NCBI GenBank assembly: GCA_012837735.1
Contig: DUQP01000030.1
Location: 1-48,673 of the forward strand
DNA: 48,673 nucleotides
DNA from: Bacillota bacterium
GTDB lineage: Bacteria; Bacillota; Sulfobacillia; UBA3575; DUQP01
Direction of reading: 5' to 3'
Below, piece by piece: positions 14,525 through 23,608 of the stretch. Below the pieces are notes generated by a model. That model worked only from the letters and a program-made list of their open reading frames with translations. It searched no databases and was not told where the DNA came from. Each line of letters opens with the position of its first letter. The stretch's first letter is position 1. The position numbers and the translations under genes are program-made.

Positions 14525-16924
14525 TCAACTGTCTTTCCCGAACCGGGCCAGCGCTTCCGCCATTTCCTGCAAACGAGCGTTCACCTTGCCATTGATGGAA
14601 TCCAGCGGGTATTGGCCATCCGGACCAGCCTCCCCCGCTGGCACCCCCGTCAATATTTCGATCCCTTCTGCAATCGTCCGTACCGGGTAGATGTGGAACA
14701 AGCCGGCGCGTACCGCTTCCACCACCTCCGGTTTAAGCATCAATTCATCCACGTTCTGATGGGGAATGAGCGCTCCCTGCTCGCCGGTCAGGCCGCGCTG
14801 CTTGCAAACAGCGAAAAATCCCTCCACCTTCTCATTTACACCGCCGATGGGTTGTATTTCACCCCTTTGATTCACTGAGCCCGTAACAACCAATCCCTGT
14901 TTGATTGGCACATCACTGATACTGGACAGCAAAGCATATAATTCAGCGCTAGAGGCACTATCACCATCTACTTCTTCGTACTGTTGCTCGAAACAAATGC
15001 TGGCCGAGAGCGCCAAAGGCCTTCCCTGCGCGTACATCGCCCCCAGGTACCCGCTCAGAATTAATACTCCTTTGGAATGAATCTGCCCGCTCAATTCAAT
15101 CTCGCGCTCGATATTGATCACGCCTTTTTCACCCATAAAGGTGCGGGCCGTAATCCGAGCCGGTTTACCAAATCGGTAGTCGCCCAGATCCAAAACGGCC
15201 ACCCCGTTCACCTGCCCAACCACTGCTCCCTGCACATCAACTAGAATCTTCCCCTGCTGAATCAGCTCTTGGAGCTTTTCTTCGTACCGGTTAGAGCGGT
15301 AGACCTTCTCTTCCAAAGCATGGTCCACATGCTGGGCCGTCACCACAGTGGAGCCGTCTGTTTGCGCCCAGCTGTTCGCCTCGTAAAGCAACTCCACAAC
15401 ATCGTTGAAACGGGTGGAAAGCTTATTCCGATTCCCCACCAGCCTGGAACTATATTCTACGATCCGGGCTACCGCCTCTTTGTCAAAGTGAAGCAAATTT
15501 TCTCTGATGCAAAATGCCGAAATGAAAGCGGCATAAGCGGCAATATTCTCTGCGGAGTATTCCATTTCATTATCAAAGTCGACACGCACCTTAAAAAACT
15601 TGCCAAAGTCTTCATCAATTTGGTTCAAAAGCTGGAACACCAAAGGCGTGCCAATCATTACTACCTTCACATCGAGCGGGATTGGTTCTGGCTTCAGGCT
15701 CGTCGTGGGAACCATCCGTGCGTATTCACCGATGTTCTCAATCCGGGCCTCCTTGTTTTTCAAGGCACGCTTCAAAGCCTCCCAAGAGAGGGGGTTAGAC
15801 AATACGTCCTTTGCCTGGAGAATGAGATAACCCCCATTCGCCCGGTGAATGGCGCCGGGACGAATCATAGTGAAATCAGTTGCCAAAGTCCCCATTAAGT
15901 TGCGGTATTCTATGCTACCAAACAAGTTGTAATAAGTGGGATTGGTCTCCACCACAACCGGAGCCCCGACACCTTTTTCCTGCCCAACGAAAAAGTTGAC
16001 CTCATAGCGGCTGAATTCCCTCTTTTGGAATCCCCAGGGTAGGGCCAATCCTTCCTTGCTGCTCTCTTCTTCCCGAAACCAACTCAGGTTCCGAACCACA
16101 TCTTCCTTGTACCCATCCAAGTATTCCTGGACGGACTGGTGGGAACTGAATAGCTCCCGCACTCGCTGTATGAGTGGGTCAATGGCATAGCTAGCTACCC
16201 GTTTTTTTAATTCTTCAATCTCTTTTTGGGCCTGTTTTTCCTTCGCCCTGACTCTCCGCACTGCATCGGTGACCAAATCCTGCAATTTCCTGCTGCGTTC
16301 TTCCAGGTCACGGCGCTGCGCCACCGATAAAGCCAGGTATTCCTCCTGCCCCAGCGGTTCGCCGTTCTCCTGAATCGGGACTGTCATCACTCCGGAACTC
16401 GTTCGCTTCAAAGCAAAACCCTGTTGGCGGGCGGCCTCCTCTGTTTGGTTCAGAATTTCCGCACTATCGCGTTGGAGCCGCCGGGCAATCGCATCTTGTT
16501 GCTCCTGATATTCCTCGCTGGCGAAAGCGCGCGGCAGTTCCGCCCTGATATCCCGCAACAATTCCTCAATTGCGCGCGCAAACACCAACCCCTGCCCTGC
16601 CGGCAACCATAACGCCAATGGTTGGCTGGGATCGTTGAAATTATAAATGTAACACCATTCATCTGGGGTGTCCTGAAGGGCTGCCACCTCCTTTACCGCA
16701 TGTCTGGCGTAAGTGGTGCGACCTGTACCGGTTAAGCCGGAAACATAGATGTTATAACCGGGATGTCGCACTCGCAACCCAAATTCCATGGCCCGCACTG
16801 CCCGTTCCTGGCCGATGATTCCGCTGCTCAGTGGCTCTACTTCCGCCGTACTGTGGAAATTGAACTGGCTGGCATCACATACCCTTCTAACCTCCGCCGG
16901 ATCAAGTCTACGGTGCTTACTCAC
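14525..16924 (-). CDS. Lon-family ATP-dependent protease (AAA_32/LonB-like, YcbZ/LonC type)
   Basis: A 799-residue protein with an N-terminal AAA_32-type ATPase (Walker A GLTGTGRTT at about 63-71), a long charged coiled-coil region (about 120-270), a second nucleotide-binding part with the RPGAIHRANGGYLILQA segment, and a C-terminal Lon proteolytic domain. The catalytic dyad is Ser656 (GDSASSAE) and Lys699 (GGVNEK), the same 43-residue spacing as Ser679-Lys722 of E. coli Lon; the usual Pro before the Ser is Asp. It lacks the Lon N-terminal substrate domain. GTG start with GGGAGGATGTG. Stand-alone gene between the coaX terminator and its own hairpin. Confidence 0.9.
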   Translation of the reverse strand: MSKHRRLDPAEVRRVCDASQFNFHSTAEVEPLSSGIIGQERAVRAMEFGLRVRHPGYNIYVSGLTGTGRTTYARHAVKEVAALQDTPDEWCYIYNFNDPSQPLALWLPAGQGLVFARAIEELLRDIRAELPRAFASEEYQEQQDAIARRLQRDSAEILNQTEEAARQQGFALKRTSSGVMTVPIQENGEPLGQEEYLALSVAQRRDLEERSRKLQDLVTDAVRRVRAKEKQAQKEIEELKKRVASYAIDPLIQRVRELFSSHQSVQEYLDGYKEDVVRNLSWFREEESSKEGLALPWGFQKREFSRYEVNFFVGQEKGVGAPVVVETNPTYYNLFGSIEYRNLMGTLATDFTMIRPGAIHRANGGYLILQAKDVLSNPLSWEALKRALKNKEARIENIGEYARMVPTTSLKPEPIPLDVKVVMIGTPLVFQLLNQIDEDFGKFFKVRVDFDNEMEYSAENIAAYAAFISAFCIRENLLHFDKEAVARIVEYSSRLVGNRNKLSTRFNDVVELLYEANSWAQTDGSTVVTAQHVDHALEEKVYRSNRYEEKLQELIQQGKILVDVQGAVVGQVNGVAVLDLGDYRFGKPARITARTFMGEKGVINIEREIELSGQIHSKGVLILSGYLGAMYAQGRPLALSASICFEQQYEEVDGDSASSAELYALLSSISDVPIKQGLVVTGSVNQRGEIQPIGGVNEKVEGFFAVCKQRGLTGEQGALIPHQNVDELMLKPEVVEAVRAGLFHIYPVRTIAEGIEILTGVPAGEAGPDGQYPLDSINGKVNARLQEMAEALARFGKDS

Positions 16925-17045
16925 TTTTTCACATCCTCCCAGGGCACAAATGTCCTGCCGTGCCTATTGCAATTCGCTATTTTCGAAAAGTTGTACATAT
17001 AAGCTTCGCATTGTCGGAAACATCTCCTGCCCCCGGCTCCGGCAG

Positions 17046-17074
17046 AAAAAAACGGGCGACCGGCTTGGTCGCCC
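17046..17074 (-). terminator. Terminator of the cofactor operon after coaX
   Basis: GGGCGACC, a 5-base loop and GGTCGCCC form a perfect 8-bp stem, followed by G and seven T on the minus strand. It is flanked by A/T runs on both sides and lies eight bases past the coaX stop. Confidence 0.92.
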
Positions 17075-17081
17075 AAAAAAG

Positions 17082-17852
17082 TCAATGCGCTTTGTTTCGT
17101 TCATATATCACGCGTAACCCATTAATGGTAAGCAGGAGATCAACTTCTTGAATGGTCTTGGATTCACTTGCTATTAAGCTCGCCAAACCACCGGTGGCGA
17201 TCACCTTGGCAGGACAGTCCATTTCCCGCCACATCCTGTGCACCAGTTCATCCACTTGGCCCACAAAACCATACAAAATCCCGGCCTGCATGCTTTCCAC
17301 AGTGTTCTTACCGATTACGGAACGCGGCTTGGCAAGTTCCACCCGCGGCAGCTTGGCGGCATGTCTGAACAGCGCTTCCGTGGAAATGCCGATCCCGGGA
17401 GCGATTGCACCACCCAAATAACAGCCGTCCTCTGAAATGGCATCTAACGTTGTGGCGGTTCCGAAATCCACCACAATCAACGGTCCCCCATACTTTTCCA
17501 GCGCCGCTACAGCATTTACGATCCTATCTGCCCCGACCTCACGCGGGTTATCATACTTGATATCTATGCCCGTTTTCACACCCGGCCCGACCACAAACGG
17601 TTCCACGCCTAAAAAAACCCTTGCCATCTCTTCAAACACCGGCATTAACGGGGGCACAACGGAGGCAATTATTACGCCAGCGAAGCCCGTGATGGCAAAA
17701 CCATCGAAGGATAGTAAATTCCGCAAGGTCATGCCATATTCATCCGCAGTCCCTCCGCGGAGGGTTGAAAGCCGCCAACATTTTAACAAATCCCAATCAC
17801 GAAAGACCCCAGCCACAATATTTGTGTTGCCGATGTCAAGCGCGAGGATCAA
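17082..17852 (-). CDS. coaX: Type III pantothenate kinase
   Basis: CoaX phosphorylates pantothenate, the first step of coenzyme A synthesis. The 256-residue ASKHA-fold protein has the N-terminal phosphate loop DIGNTN (residues 6-11), the [11 protein letters not shown] motif, [10 protein letters not shown] and GGAIAPGIG. The start is a TTG nine bases after GGAGG; the only nearby ATG runs into a stop after two codons, so TTG is well supported. The stop of the upstream ECF gene ends one base before the start, and the SD lies inside that gene, so the two are translationally coupled. In B. subtilis coaX directly follows ftsH; here it ends the cofactor operon. Confidence 0.95.
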   Translation of the reverse strand: MILALDIGNTNIVAGVFRDWDLLKCWRLSTLRGGTADEYGMTLRNLLSFDGFAITGFAGVIIASVVPPLMPVFEEMARVFLGVEPFVVGPGVKTGIDIKYDNPREVGADRIVNAVAALEKYGGPLIVVDFGTATTLDAISEDGCYLGGAIAPGIGISTEALFRHAAKLPRVELAKPRSVIGKNTVESMQAGILYGFVGQVDELVHRMWREMDCPAKVIATGGLASLIASESKTIQEVDLLLTINGLRVIYERNKAH

Positions 17853-17853
17853 A

Positions 17854-18543
17854 TCATGTCACCTCCTTCTTGCGCACAGCGATCAAAGGCCGGCAAATCA
17901 GTACCACCACCAGTGTCGCCACTAACACCTCCGGGATCCCATGGAGCACCCCGATCCCCAAAGCGACCTCGCCCGGTAGATATCCTCGCCAGACAATGAG
18001 GGTCAAAACCCCAACTGTGTTCGTTAGGGTCCCCACTATCGCTGCTAGAGCGGAAGAGACATCACGTCCGCGCAAATATTTAAATGCCAAGTAGCCGGCC
18101 AATACTCCCAAGACAACCGCGACCACAAATGCCAGTATGGTGTTTTGGCCCGCCCCAGAAAAAGAACCCACGGCCTGGTAACCAACGACAGCAAACCCGA
18201 GCCCCAGCAATGCTGGCAAAAATGTGCGGGCATTATAGTGGCTCGTTACCCGATAGGCATAAAAAGCCAAGACGCCAATCAAGATGCGGGGTAAAAAGGC
18301 AATTAGAGGATCACTGAAGAACGGCGCTCCCGGTCGCAAAAAACTAAACAGACCAAATATAAAACCCACGAAGGCTCCTGCCGCTGGCCCTTCCAGAATA
18401 CCCGCCAGAATCACCGGGACATGCATGATCGTGGCATGGCCGGCCGGGGTCGGGACTGGGATGAAGCCCAAAACCGGTACAGCGCCCATAATAATGCAAA
18501 TTGCTCCCAGCACACCGGAAATCACCAGTTTGCGAGTTGTCAT
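17854..18543 (-). CDS. ECF transporter S component, possibly for pantothenate
   Basis: A 229-residue integral membrane protein with about six hydrophobic helices. [22 protein letters not shown] and the following [16 protein letters not shown] are the hallmarks of energy-coupling-factor substrate-binding (S) subunits of the PF12822 group, which includes the pantothenate binder PanT. Specificity is inferred only from its coupling to coaX one base downstream. The shared energizing module (EcfA, EcfA', EcfT) is not in the window. ATG start with GGGAGG. Confidence 0.8.
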   Translation of the reverse strand: MTTRKLVISGVLGAICIIMGAVPVLGFIPVPTPAGHATIMHVPVILAGILEGPAAGAFVGFIFGLFSFLRPGAPFFSDPLIAFLPRILIGVLAFYAYRVTSHYNARTFLPALLGLGFAVVGYQAVGSFSGAGQNTILAFVVAVVLGVLAGYLAFKYLRGRDVSSALAAIVGTLTNTVGVLTLIVWRGYLPGEVALGIGVLHGIPEVLVATLVVVLICRPLIAVRKKEVT

Positions 18544-18604
18544 TCCCTATTCCTCCCATTCCAGCTCCTCATGTCAAGGATGCCGGTCGTTTGGCTTACG
18601 CCTG

Positions 18605-19582
18605 TTACTGAGATTGGTTTTTGCGACAGTCCCCGGCGGCAGGAATCCCAGCCAGCTCGGTGGCTGCTTCAACCGCACGCACCACAGCTTGTCCAAGCAC
18701 CTCACTCGCCAACGCCCCAATTGCCAATACATCTCCTTCTTTAGCGCCTGTGGAAAGCGCAAAAACCGTATCACCGTCCAGCAGTGTATGGATTGGGATG
18801 ATGGTCCGCGCCAAGCCGGCATGGGCCATCCGCGCGACAAGATTGGCTCCCTCTTTCGTCAAGGCGGCATCAGTCGCCACAACCGCCAAAGTGGTGTTGC
18901 CCCCAATTGAACTTGTTGCAGCCCCCCCTTCTTTGATCACTTTCATAGTGTCAAGGAACTGTCCTGTGGTGTGGTCGCGAGCTCCCGCCACGATGCCGCC
19001 ATGAGGACGCCAAACATCGCCCAGACAGTTCACGGCCACCAGGGCTCCCACGGTCACCCCGTTTGGCAATACCTCGGCCCACGAACCCAAACCACCTTTC
19101 ATGGCATAAGCAAGACCCAATACCTTGCCGACGGTCGCCCCTAAACCAACTCCCACATTCCCTTCCGCCACCGGGGCTTGCGAAGCGTTCTGGCAAGCCT
19201 GCCAGCCCATAGCACGATCAGGACGCACGCTGGCATCACCCACGCCAAGGTCAAACAGGACTGCCGCCGGCACTATGGGCACCTTTGCAATGCCAGTATC
19301 AAAGCCCCGGCCTTGCTTTTCCAAATAATCCATCACGCCGCCGGCAGCATCTAATCCAAAGGCACTGCCGCCCGTCAGGAGGAGCGCATGCACCCGCTCA
19401 ACCAAGCGCACGGGTTGCAGGAGATCCGTTTCGCGAGTGCCCGGTGCCCCCCCGCGCACATCGATCCCAGCCACAGCTCCGTTTTCGGTTAAAATGACTG
19501 TGCAGCCGGTGAGAGCTTTTTCATCTCCAGCATGCCCCACCTTGATACCGGGCACGGATGTGATGCTCGGCCGCCTGTCCAT
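18605..19582 (-). CDS. P1 family (DmpA/NylC-like) N-terminal-nucleophile peptidase
   Basis: A 325-residue member of peptidase family S58/P1, the group with DmpA aminopeptidase and NylC nylon-oligomer hydrolase. Visible family motifs are VPGIKVGH near the N-terminus, GGAPGTRETDLL, LTGGSAFGLDAAGGV and GAKEGDVLAIGALA. These enzymes cleave themselves to expose a Ser or Thr nucleophile; GGNTT puts the expected cut at Asn229-Thr230. GTG and ATG starts are three codons apart; the ATG at 19582 is six bases after GAGGTG. It lies between bioY and the ECF gene; its link to vitamins is unknown, and hydrolysis of an amide or beta-alanyl bond is only a guess. Confidence 0.87.
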   Translation of the reverse strand: MDRRPSITSVPGIKVGHAGDEKALTGCTVILTENGAVAGIDVRGGAPGTRETDLLQPVRLVERVHALLLTGGSAFGLDAAGGVMDYLEKQGRGFDTGIAKVPIVPAAVLFDLGVGDASVRPDRAMGWQACQNASQAPVAEGNVGVGLGATVGKVLGLAYAMKGGLGSWAEVLPNGVTVGALVAVNCLGDVWRPHGGIVAGARDHTTGQFLDTMKVIKEGGAATSSIGGNTTLAVVATDAALTKEGANLVARMAHAGLARTIIPIHTLLDGDTVFALSTGAKEGDVLAIGALASEVLGQAVVRAVEAATELAGIPAAGDCRKNQSQ

Positions 19583-19620
19583 TCCTCTCACCTCACGCCA
19601 TTATTCGTTCTCTGTTGCAA

Positions 19621-20202
19621 TTATCCTTTCCGCGCTGGCTTAACCACCCCCGGCAACCACTTGACCCGTCTGACAGTTAGGGCAATCACCCGCCCAGCCA
19701 ATAATGCCTTGATCAAATCAAACAGGATGAAGGGGAAAAAGCATAATTCCATGACCCGCCAGGGAGTAACAGCTTGACCCAAATAAAAATTCATAATGAA
19801 ATAAAAATAAGGCAGACCAACAATATAAGGGGCAACCACACCCAGAACAGTGGCAACTTGATAGCGGAGCTCACCATGCCGGTGGGCCAGCAACCAGCCA
19901 GTCAACCAGGCGGCCAATATGAAGCCGGGGATAAACCCAAATGTGGGTTGGAGGAGATACGCCGGTCCCCCAAAAGGAGGGCGGTGGAACACCGGTACCC
20001 CAAACAGGCCAATCAGAGTATAAAGGCCCATGCTGATGGCGCCTATCCTGGGGCCAAGGAGCCCACCGGCCAAAACGGCGACAAACGGTAACAGGCTGAA
20101 GGGCACTAGGGCGGCACTACCAAACCTTAGTAATAATGATCCAAGACAAGCTAAAGCCGCAAAACAGGCGGCCAAAACAAGCTCCCGGGGAGCTAGAGGC
20201 AT
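19621..20202 (-). CDS. bioY: Biotin transporter BioY (ECF S component)
   Basis: A 193-residue protein with six hydrophobic segments and the BioY pattern: PFSLLPFVAVLAGGLLGPRIG near residues 34-54, then LYTLIGLFGVPVF and GPAYLLQPTFGFIPGFILAAW. It binds biotin and passes it through an ECF module encoded elsewhere, or works alone at low efficiency. The ATG follows the TAG stop of birA with no base between, so translation is coupled to birA. The two together form a biotin uptake and use module. Confidence 0.92.
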   Translation of the reverse strand: MPLAPRELVLAACFAALACLGSLLLRFGSAALVPFSLLPFVAVLAGGLLGPRIGAISMGLYTLIGLFGVPVFHRPPFGGPAYLLQPTFGFIPGFILAAWLTGWLLAHRHGELRYQVATVLGVVAPYIVGLPYFYFIMNFYLGQAVTPWRVMELCFFPFILFDLIKALLAGRVIALTVRRVKWLPGVVKPARKG

Positions 20203-20982
20203 CTATTCATCTTCCTTTCCAGCACTCAGTGATACATCTCCCGCCCGCACAATCCGGCGTCCTGCATCTGTCATCAGAATCAAAGCACCATTTTGATCAA
20301 TGTCAAGCGCAGTCCCTTGCCAGGGAAGAGTGCCTTCCACCAAATCGGTCACTCTTACCACTTGCCCCAGCATGCAGCAGTGGGCCCGCCATAACTGCAA
20401 CAAACGGTCAAAACCATCTTGGCGCACTTCTTGATAGTCTTTATCCAGTTGCTCTAAGACCGACTCCAGGAGCGCTCGGCGGTTCCACGGCCTGCCGAGC
20501 ATCAGGCGTAAGGAAGTGGCCCAATCAGCCAACTGCGGGGGAAAATCCGATAAAGTATGGTTCACATTGATGCCAATCCCAACCACAACGTGTTTTATTT
20601 CCCTACCTTCGCTCTGAACCTCCGCCAGGATCCCGGCCAGCTTCTTGCCATTCGCCAGCAAGTCGTTCGGCCATTTGATGGTGGGAGCAAAACCCGTCAT
20701 CCGGCTGATCCCCCGTACTAAGGACACCGCGCTCACCAATGTCAGGAGCGGTATTTGTGGCAGCGACAACTCTGGTCGTAGCAGCACCGAGAACCAAAGC
20801 CCTTTTCCGGGCGGCGACTCCCATCCCCTGCCATGACGCCCCCGGCCTGCCATTTGCTGTTCCGCCCAAACGACAGTCCCCTCTTCAGCGCCGCTGCCCG
20901 CCAGCTTGCGCAACACAATGTTAGTAGAATCAACTATATTTTTATATATCAAGGGATGTCCTATTTTCACAGCTCCCCACAT
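20203..20982 (-). CDS. birA: Biotin--[acetyl-CoA-carboxylase] ligase, monofunctional BirA
   Basis: Joins biotin to the Lys of carboxylase carrier proteins through biotinyl-AMP. The 259-residue protein has the biotin/AMP loop AGRGRHGRGWESPPGKGLWFS region at about 45-65, KWPNDLLANGKKLAGIL at about 103-119 and GIGINVNH. It lacks the N-terminal winged-helix domain of bifunctional BirA, so it should not act as a repressor. The ATG at 20982 overlaps the 3' end of folK by 16 bases; a GTG at 20970 is an alternative. A small SH3-like C-terminal domain ends at the stop that abuts bioY. Confidence 0.93.
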   Translation of the reverse strand: MWGAVKIGHPLIYKNIVDSTNIVLRKLAGSGAEEGTVVWAEQQMAGRGRHGRGWESPPGKGLWFSVLLRPELSLPQIPLLTLVSAVSLVRGISRMTGFAPTIKWPNDLLANGKKLAGILAEVQSEGREIKHVVVGIGINVNHTLSDFPPQLADWATSLRLMLGRPWNRRALLESVLEQLDKDYQEVRQDGFDRLLQLWRAHCCMLGQVVRVTDLVEGTLPWQGTALDIDQNGALILMTDAGRRIVRAGDVSLSAGKEDE

Positions 20983-21485
20983 CCCCAGGCCAGTTTTCCA
21001 AACGGTTGCACACCATCTCGGCCGGCGACTTGTTCTGCCAGGGCCCGGACCGTCATATTCCCCCCGGGCAACACCAAATCCGGTGCAATCTCTGCCAAGG
21101 GTAGCAACACAAACGCCCGTTCACGGAGCCGGGGGTGTGGCACCGTCAACTCCGGAGTGGCGATCACTTGATCCCCGAACAAGAGGATATCAATATCAAT
21201 TGTGCGGGGACCCCAGACAATACTGCGCCGGCGCCCCAGACTTGTTTCAATTGCCGCTGTTTCCGCCAGCAGCCGGATTGCTGACAACCTGGTCTGGACG
21301 GCCACAACCGCATTCAAAAAGGGCGGTTGGTCAACGTATCCTACCGGCACCGTCTCGTATACTGGCGATAACATTACCACTCGCAAATCGTTCACGTCCA
21401 TTAAAGCCCGTACCGCCCGTTGCAGGTAAGATTGTCTGTCGCCCACGTTTGAGCCCAAGCCCAAAAAAGCCATTATGTCACTCAT
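20967..21485 (-). CDS. folK: 2-amino-4-hydroxy-6-hydroxymethyldihydropteridine pyrophosphokinase
   Basis: Transfers pyrophosphate from ATP to the pterin alcohol in folate synthesis. The 172-residue protein has FLGLGSNVGDR at the N-terminus, SPVYETVPVGYVDQPPFLN (substrate loop) and the signature GPRTIDIDILLFGD, followed by VPHPRLRERAFVLLPL. The ATG overlaps the folB stop by eight bases (ATGAGTGA), and its own end overlaps birA. The folB-folK order is as in B. subtilis. Confidence 0.95.
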   Translation of the reverse strand: MSDIMAFLGLGSNVGDRQSYLQRAVRALMDVNDLRVVMLSPVYETVPVGYVDQPPFLNAVVAVQTRLSAIRLLAETAAIETSLGRRRSIVWGPRTIDIDILLFGDQVIATPELTVPHPRLRERAFVLLPLAEIAPDLVLPGGNMTVRALAEQVAGRDGVQPFGKLAWGCGEL

Positions 21486-21861
21486 TCTGTTTTCTCCGTC
21501 GCAATATCTCCACCCCCACCTCAGCCACCTGGGCGGCCAGCGGTGGTCGTGTTTTCACCAACCGCACCCACACCCAACATATTTCTGGGAACGCGGCCAA
21601 TATTGCCCGGGAAATCGACTCCGCCAATGTTTCAACCAGCTGCTTGGGACTGCTTGCCACCACATTTGTGGCCACATCAATCACTGCCCCATAATCCACC
21701 GTAAGCGCCAGGTCGTCCTTTTCCGCGGCTGGCAAGAGACTGTTCACACCCAGCGTGATATCAACCTTGAATGGCTGACAATGCATCTGTTCCTGTGGCA
21801 AGACGCCATGTTTGCCGTTCAGCAACAGCCCTTTGATGACAATCCGGTCTTCCCTTGGCAT
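21478..21861 (-). CDS. folB: Dihydroneopterin aldolase
   Basis: Cleaves dihydroneopterin to 6-hydroxymethyl-dihydropterin and glycolaldehyde. The 127-residue length is typical. DRIVIKGLLLNGKHGVLPQE opens the protein and contains the conserved G-x-x-G-V-x-x-x-E active-site segment; VDYGAVIDVA and LVETLAESISRAIL follow. The frame stays open upstream into the formate-channel gene, so the ATG at 21861 with AGGGGTG upstream is used. It is 11 bases from the formate channel and overlaps folK. Confidence 0.93.
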   Translation of the reverse strand: MPREDRIVIKGLLLNGKHGVLPQEQMHCQPFKVDITLGVNSLLPAAEKDDLALTVDYGAVIDVATNVVASSPKQLVETLAESISRAILAAFPEICWVWVRLVKTRPPLAAQVAEVGVEILRRRKQNE

Positions 21862-21872
21862 GCCCACACCCC

Positions 21873-22763
21873 TCACTGTGACAATTGCCGGGCAGACACG
21901 GAGCGGGCCCGGGGCAAGGTGCGATATGCAAACCAATACAGACAACCAACGAAGAAGGCCCCGCCAACCACATTGCCGATCGTAACGGGCAGCAGATTGT
22001 GCACCAAAAAGCCATCCCATGTCAAATCTGCAGTAGTTGCCGCCAACTCTGCCGGGGCAGCAACCGCACTAAGCAGCTTGGACTTGAGCAAAATGCCCAT
22101 CGGGATGAAATACATATTGGCAATTGAGTGTTCAAACCCACTGGCCACAAACGCCATAATCGGAAAGAATATTGCCAGCATCTTGCTCACCACATCTTTG
22201 GCGGCAGTGGCCAACCAGACTGCTAAACAGACCAACCAGTTGCAGAGCACACCACGCGCCAATGCCTCCCCAAAACCGAGTTGCACCTTGTCATTGGCGA
22301 TCATCAGGGCCTTTAATCCCAGTGCACCCTCACCCGTTTTCCAAAGCCCTGTTGCCAGCACCAACAACACGATCAGCATTGCGCCCAAGAAGTTGCTTCC
22401 ATAGACAATGCACCAGTTGCGCAGCATCGCTCCCCAGGACACCTGTCCATCCAGACAACCCATCACGATCAAGTTGTTGCCTGTGAATAGCTCTGCGCCA
22501 CCGACCACTACCAACATCAGCCCCAAGGAGAAAGCCGCTCCAAACAGCATCTTGGTGATCCCTGTCCCCACGAACGCAGGAGCATCAAATGTGACGATGG
22601 TGGCCAATTGGGCTCCAAATGCGATGTAACTCCCTGCCAGGACACCGAGGATGAGCAGCGCTCCCCAATCAGCTGTTGCTTTCTGGCAAGCCCCACTGAT
22701 CATGCGTTGCGCAATTTCGGGCGGAGTATATGTGTCTGACTGTTGGGGAGGGGCACTGTGCAT
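21873..22763 (-). CDS. Formate/nitrite transporter (FNT) family channel
   Basis: A 296-residue membrane protein of the FocA/NirC family with six long hydrophobic segments. Characteristic stretches are GVLAGSYIAFGAQL in helix 1, GAELFTGNNL (the broken-helix 'omega-loop' region of FNT proteins) and GNVVGGAFFVGCLYW near the end. It would conduct formate, possibly nitrite or hydrosulfide. Its place between folP and folB, four genes after fhs, argues for formate supply or disposal. ATG start with AGGGAGTG; 11 bases from folP and 11 from folB. Confidence 0.9.
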   Translation of the reverse strand: MHSAPPQQSDTYTPPEIAQRMISGACQKATADWGALLILGVLAGSYIAFGAQLATIVTFDAPAFVGTGITKMLFGAAFSLGLMLVVVGGAELFTGNNLIVMGCLDGQVSWGAMLRNWCIVYGSNFLGAMLIVLLVLATGLWKTGEGALGLKALMIANDKVQLGFGEALARGVLCNWLVCLAVWLATAAKDVVSKMLAIFFPIMAFVASGFEHSIANMYFIPMGILLKSKLLSAVAAPAELAATTADLTWDGFLVHNLLPVTIGNVVGGAFFVGCLYWFAYRTLPRARSVSARQLSQ

Positions 22764-22774
22764 TCTATCACTCC

Positions 22775-23605
22775 CTAGTCCTGCCAGCCACGCACCACAG
22801 CGTCAGCCATTTTGGCCACACGCTTCATGGCCAGCACGTCATGTACTCGCACCATATCACAGCCGCCTGCAATGGCCAGCGCGACTGTGGCAGCCGTTCC
22901 TTCCAAACGTTCTGTAACCGGTAAATCCAATACCTTGCCGATGGTACTCTTGCGCGACGCGCCCACCAATAGCGGCAAAGAAAGGTCTCTCAATTCCGCC
23001 AGCCGCCGCAACATTGTGAGATTATGGCCGGCAGTCTTCCCGAATCCAAAACCCGGATCCACAACAATCTTGTCCCGGGAAATCCCAGCTTCTAAAGCCA
23101 AATGGACGCTCGTTTGCAGGAACCCTTTCACCTCATTGATCAGATCAGCATAGCAGGGGGCAACCTGATTATGCATAATCACAACCGCGGCATTATGTCT
23201 GGCAACTACCTGCGCCATTTGGCGGTCTGCCCGCAGCCCCCAGACATCGTTGATCATCGCCGCCCCGGCCTTGAGAGCTCGCTCTGCCACTTCAGCGCGG
23301 AACGTGTCCACAGATATCGGCACAGGTAATTCCGCCGCCAATCGCTCTATTACCGGTAAGATGCGCGATATTTCTTCTTCCACACTGACCGGGCAGTGCC
23401 CGGGACGGGTGGAAAAGCCCCCCACATCGATGATGTCAGCTCCCTGAGCCACCATTTCCCACGCCCGCTCAATCGCTTCCGGCGCCGTCAAAAATCGCCC
23501 GCCGTCGAAGAAAGAGTCAGGTGTGACATTCAGAATCCCCATAATATATGTTCTTTTGCCGATCTCCCACTGCGCTTCACCGCAGCGCAAAATGTTTGCC
23601 GCCAT
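22775..23605 (-). CDS. folP: Dihydropteroate synthase
   Basis: Condenses the pterin pyrophosphate with p-aminobenzoate; the sulfonamide target. The 276-residue TIM barrel shows GILNVTPDSFFDGGRF at about 23-38, GADIIDVGGFSTRPG (pterin and PABA site), SVDTFRAEVAERALKAGA, INDVWG, DPGFGFGKT and the terminal RVHDV. The ATG lies about nine bases from GGGAGA. It is three bases after folE, so the two are coupled. Confidence 0.95.
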   Translation of the reverse strand: MAANILRCGEAQWEIGKRTYIMGILNVTPDSFFDGGRFLTAPEAIERAWEMVAQGADIIDVGGFSTRPGHCPVSVEEEISRILPVIERLAAELPVPISVDTFRAEVAERALKAGAAMINDVWGLRADRQMAQVVARHNAAVVIMHNQVAPCYADLINEVKGFLQTSVHLALEAGISRDKIVVDPGFGFGKTAGHNLTMLRRLAELRDLSLPLLVGASRKSTIGKVLDLPVTERLEGTAATVALAIAGGCDMVRVHDVLAMKRVAKMADAVVRGWQD

Positions 23606-23608
23606 TTA

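Noticed and set aside
21475-22404. 309-codon plus-strand frame opposite folB and the formate channel
   Set aside because: Shadow frame of real minus-strand genes; composition is unlike a protein and no SD precedes it.
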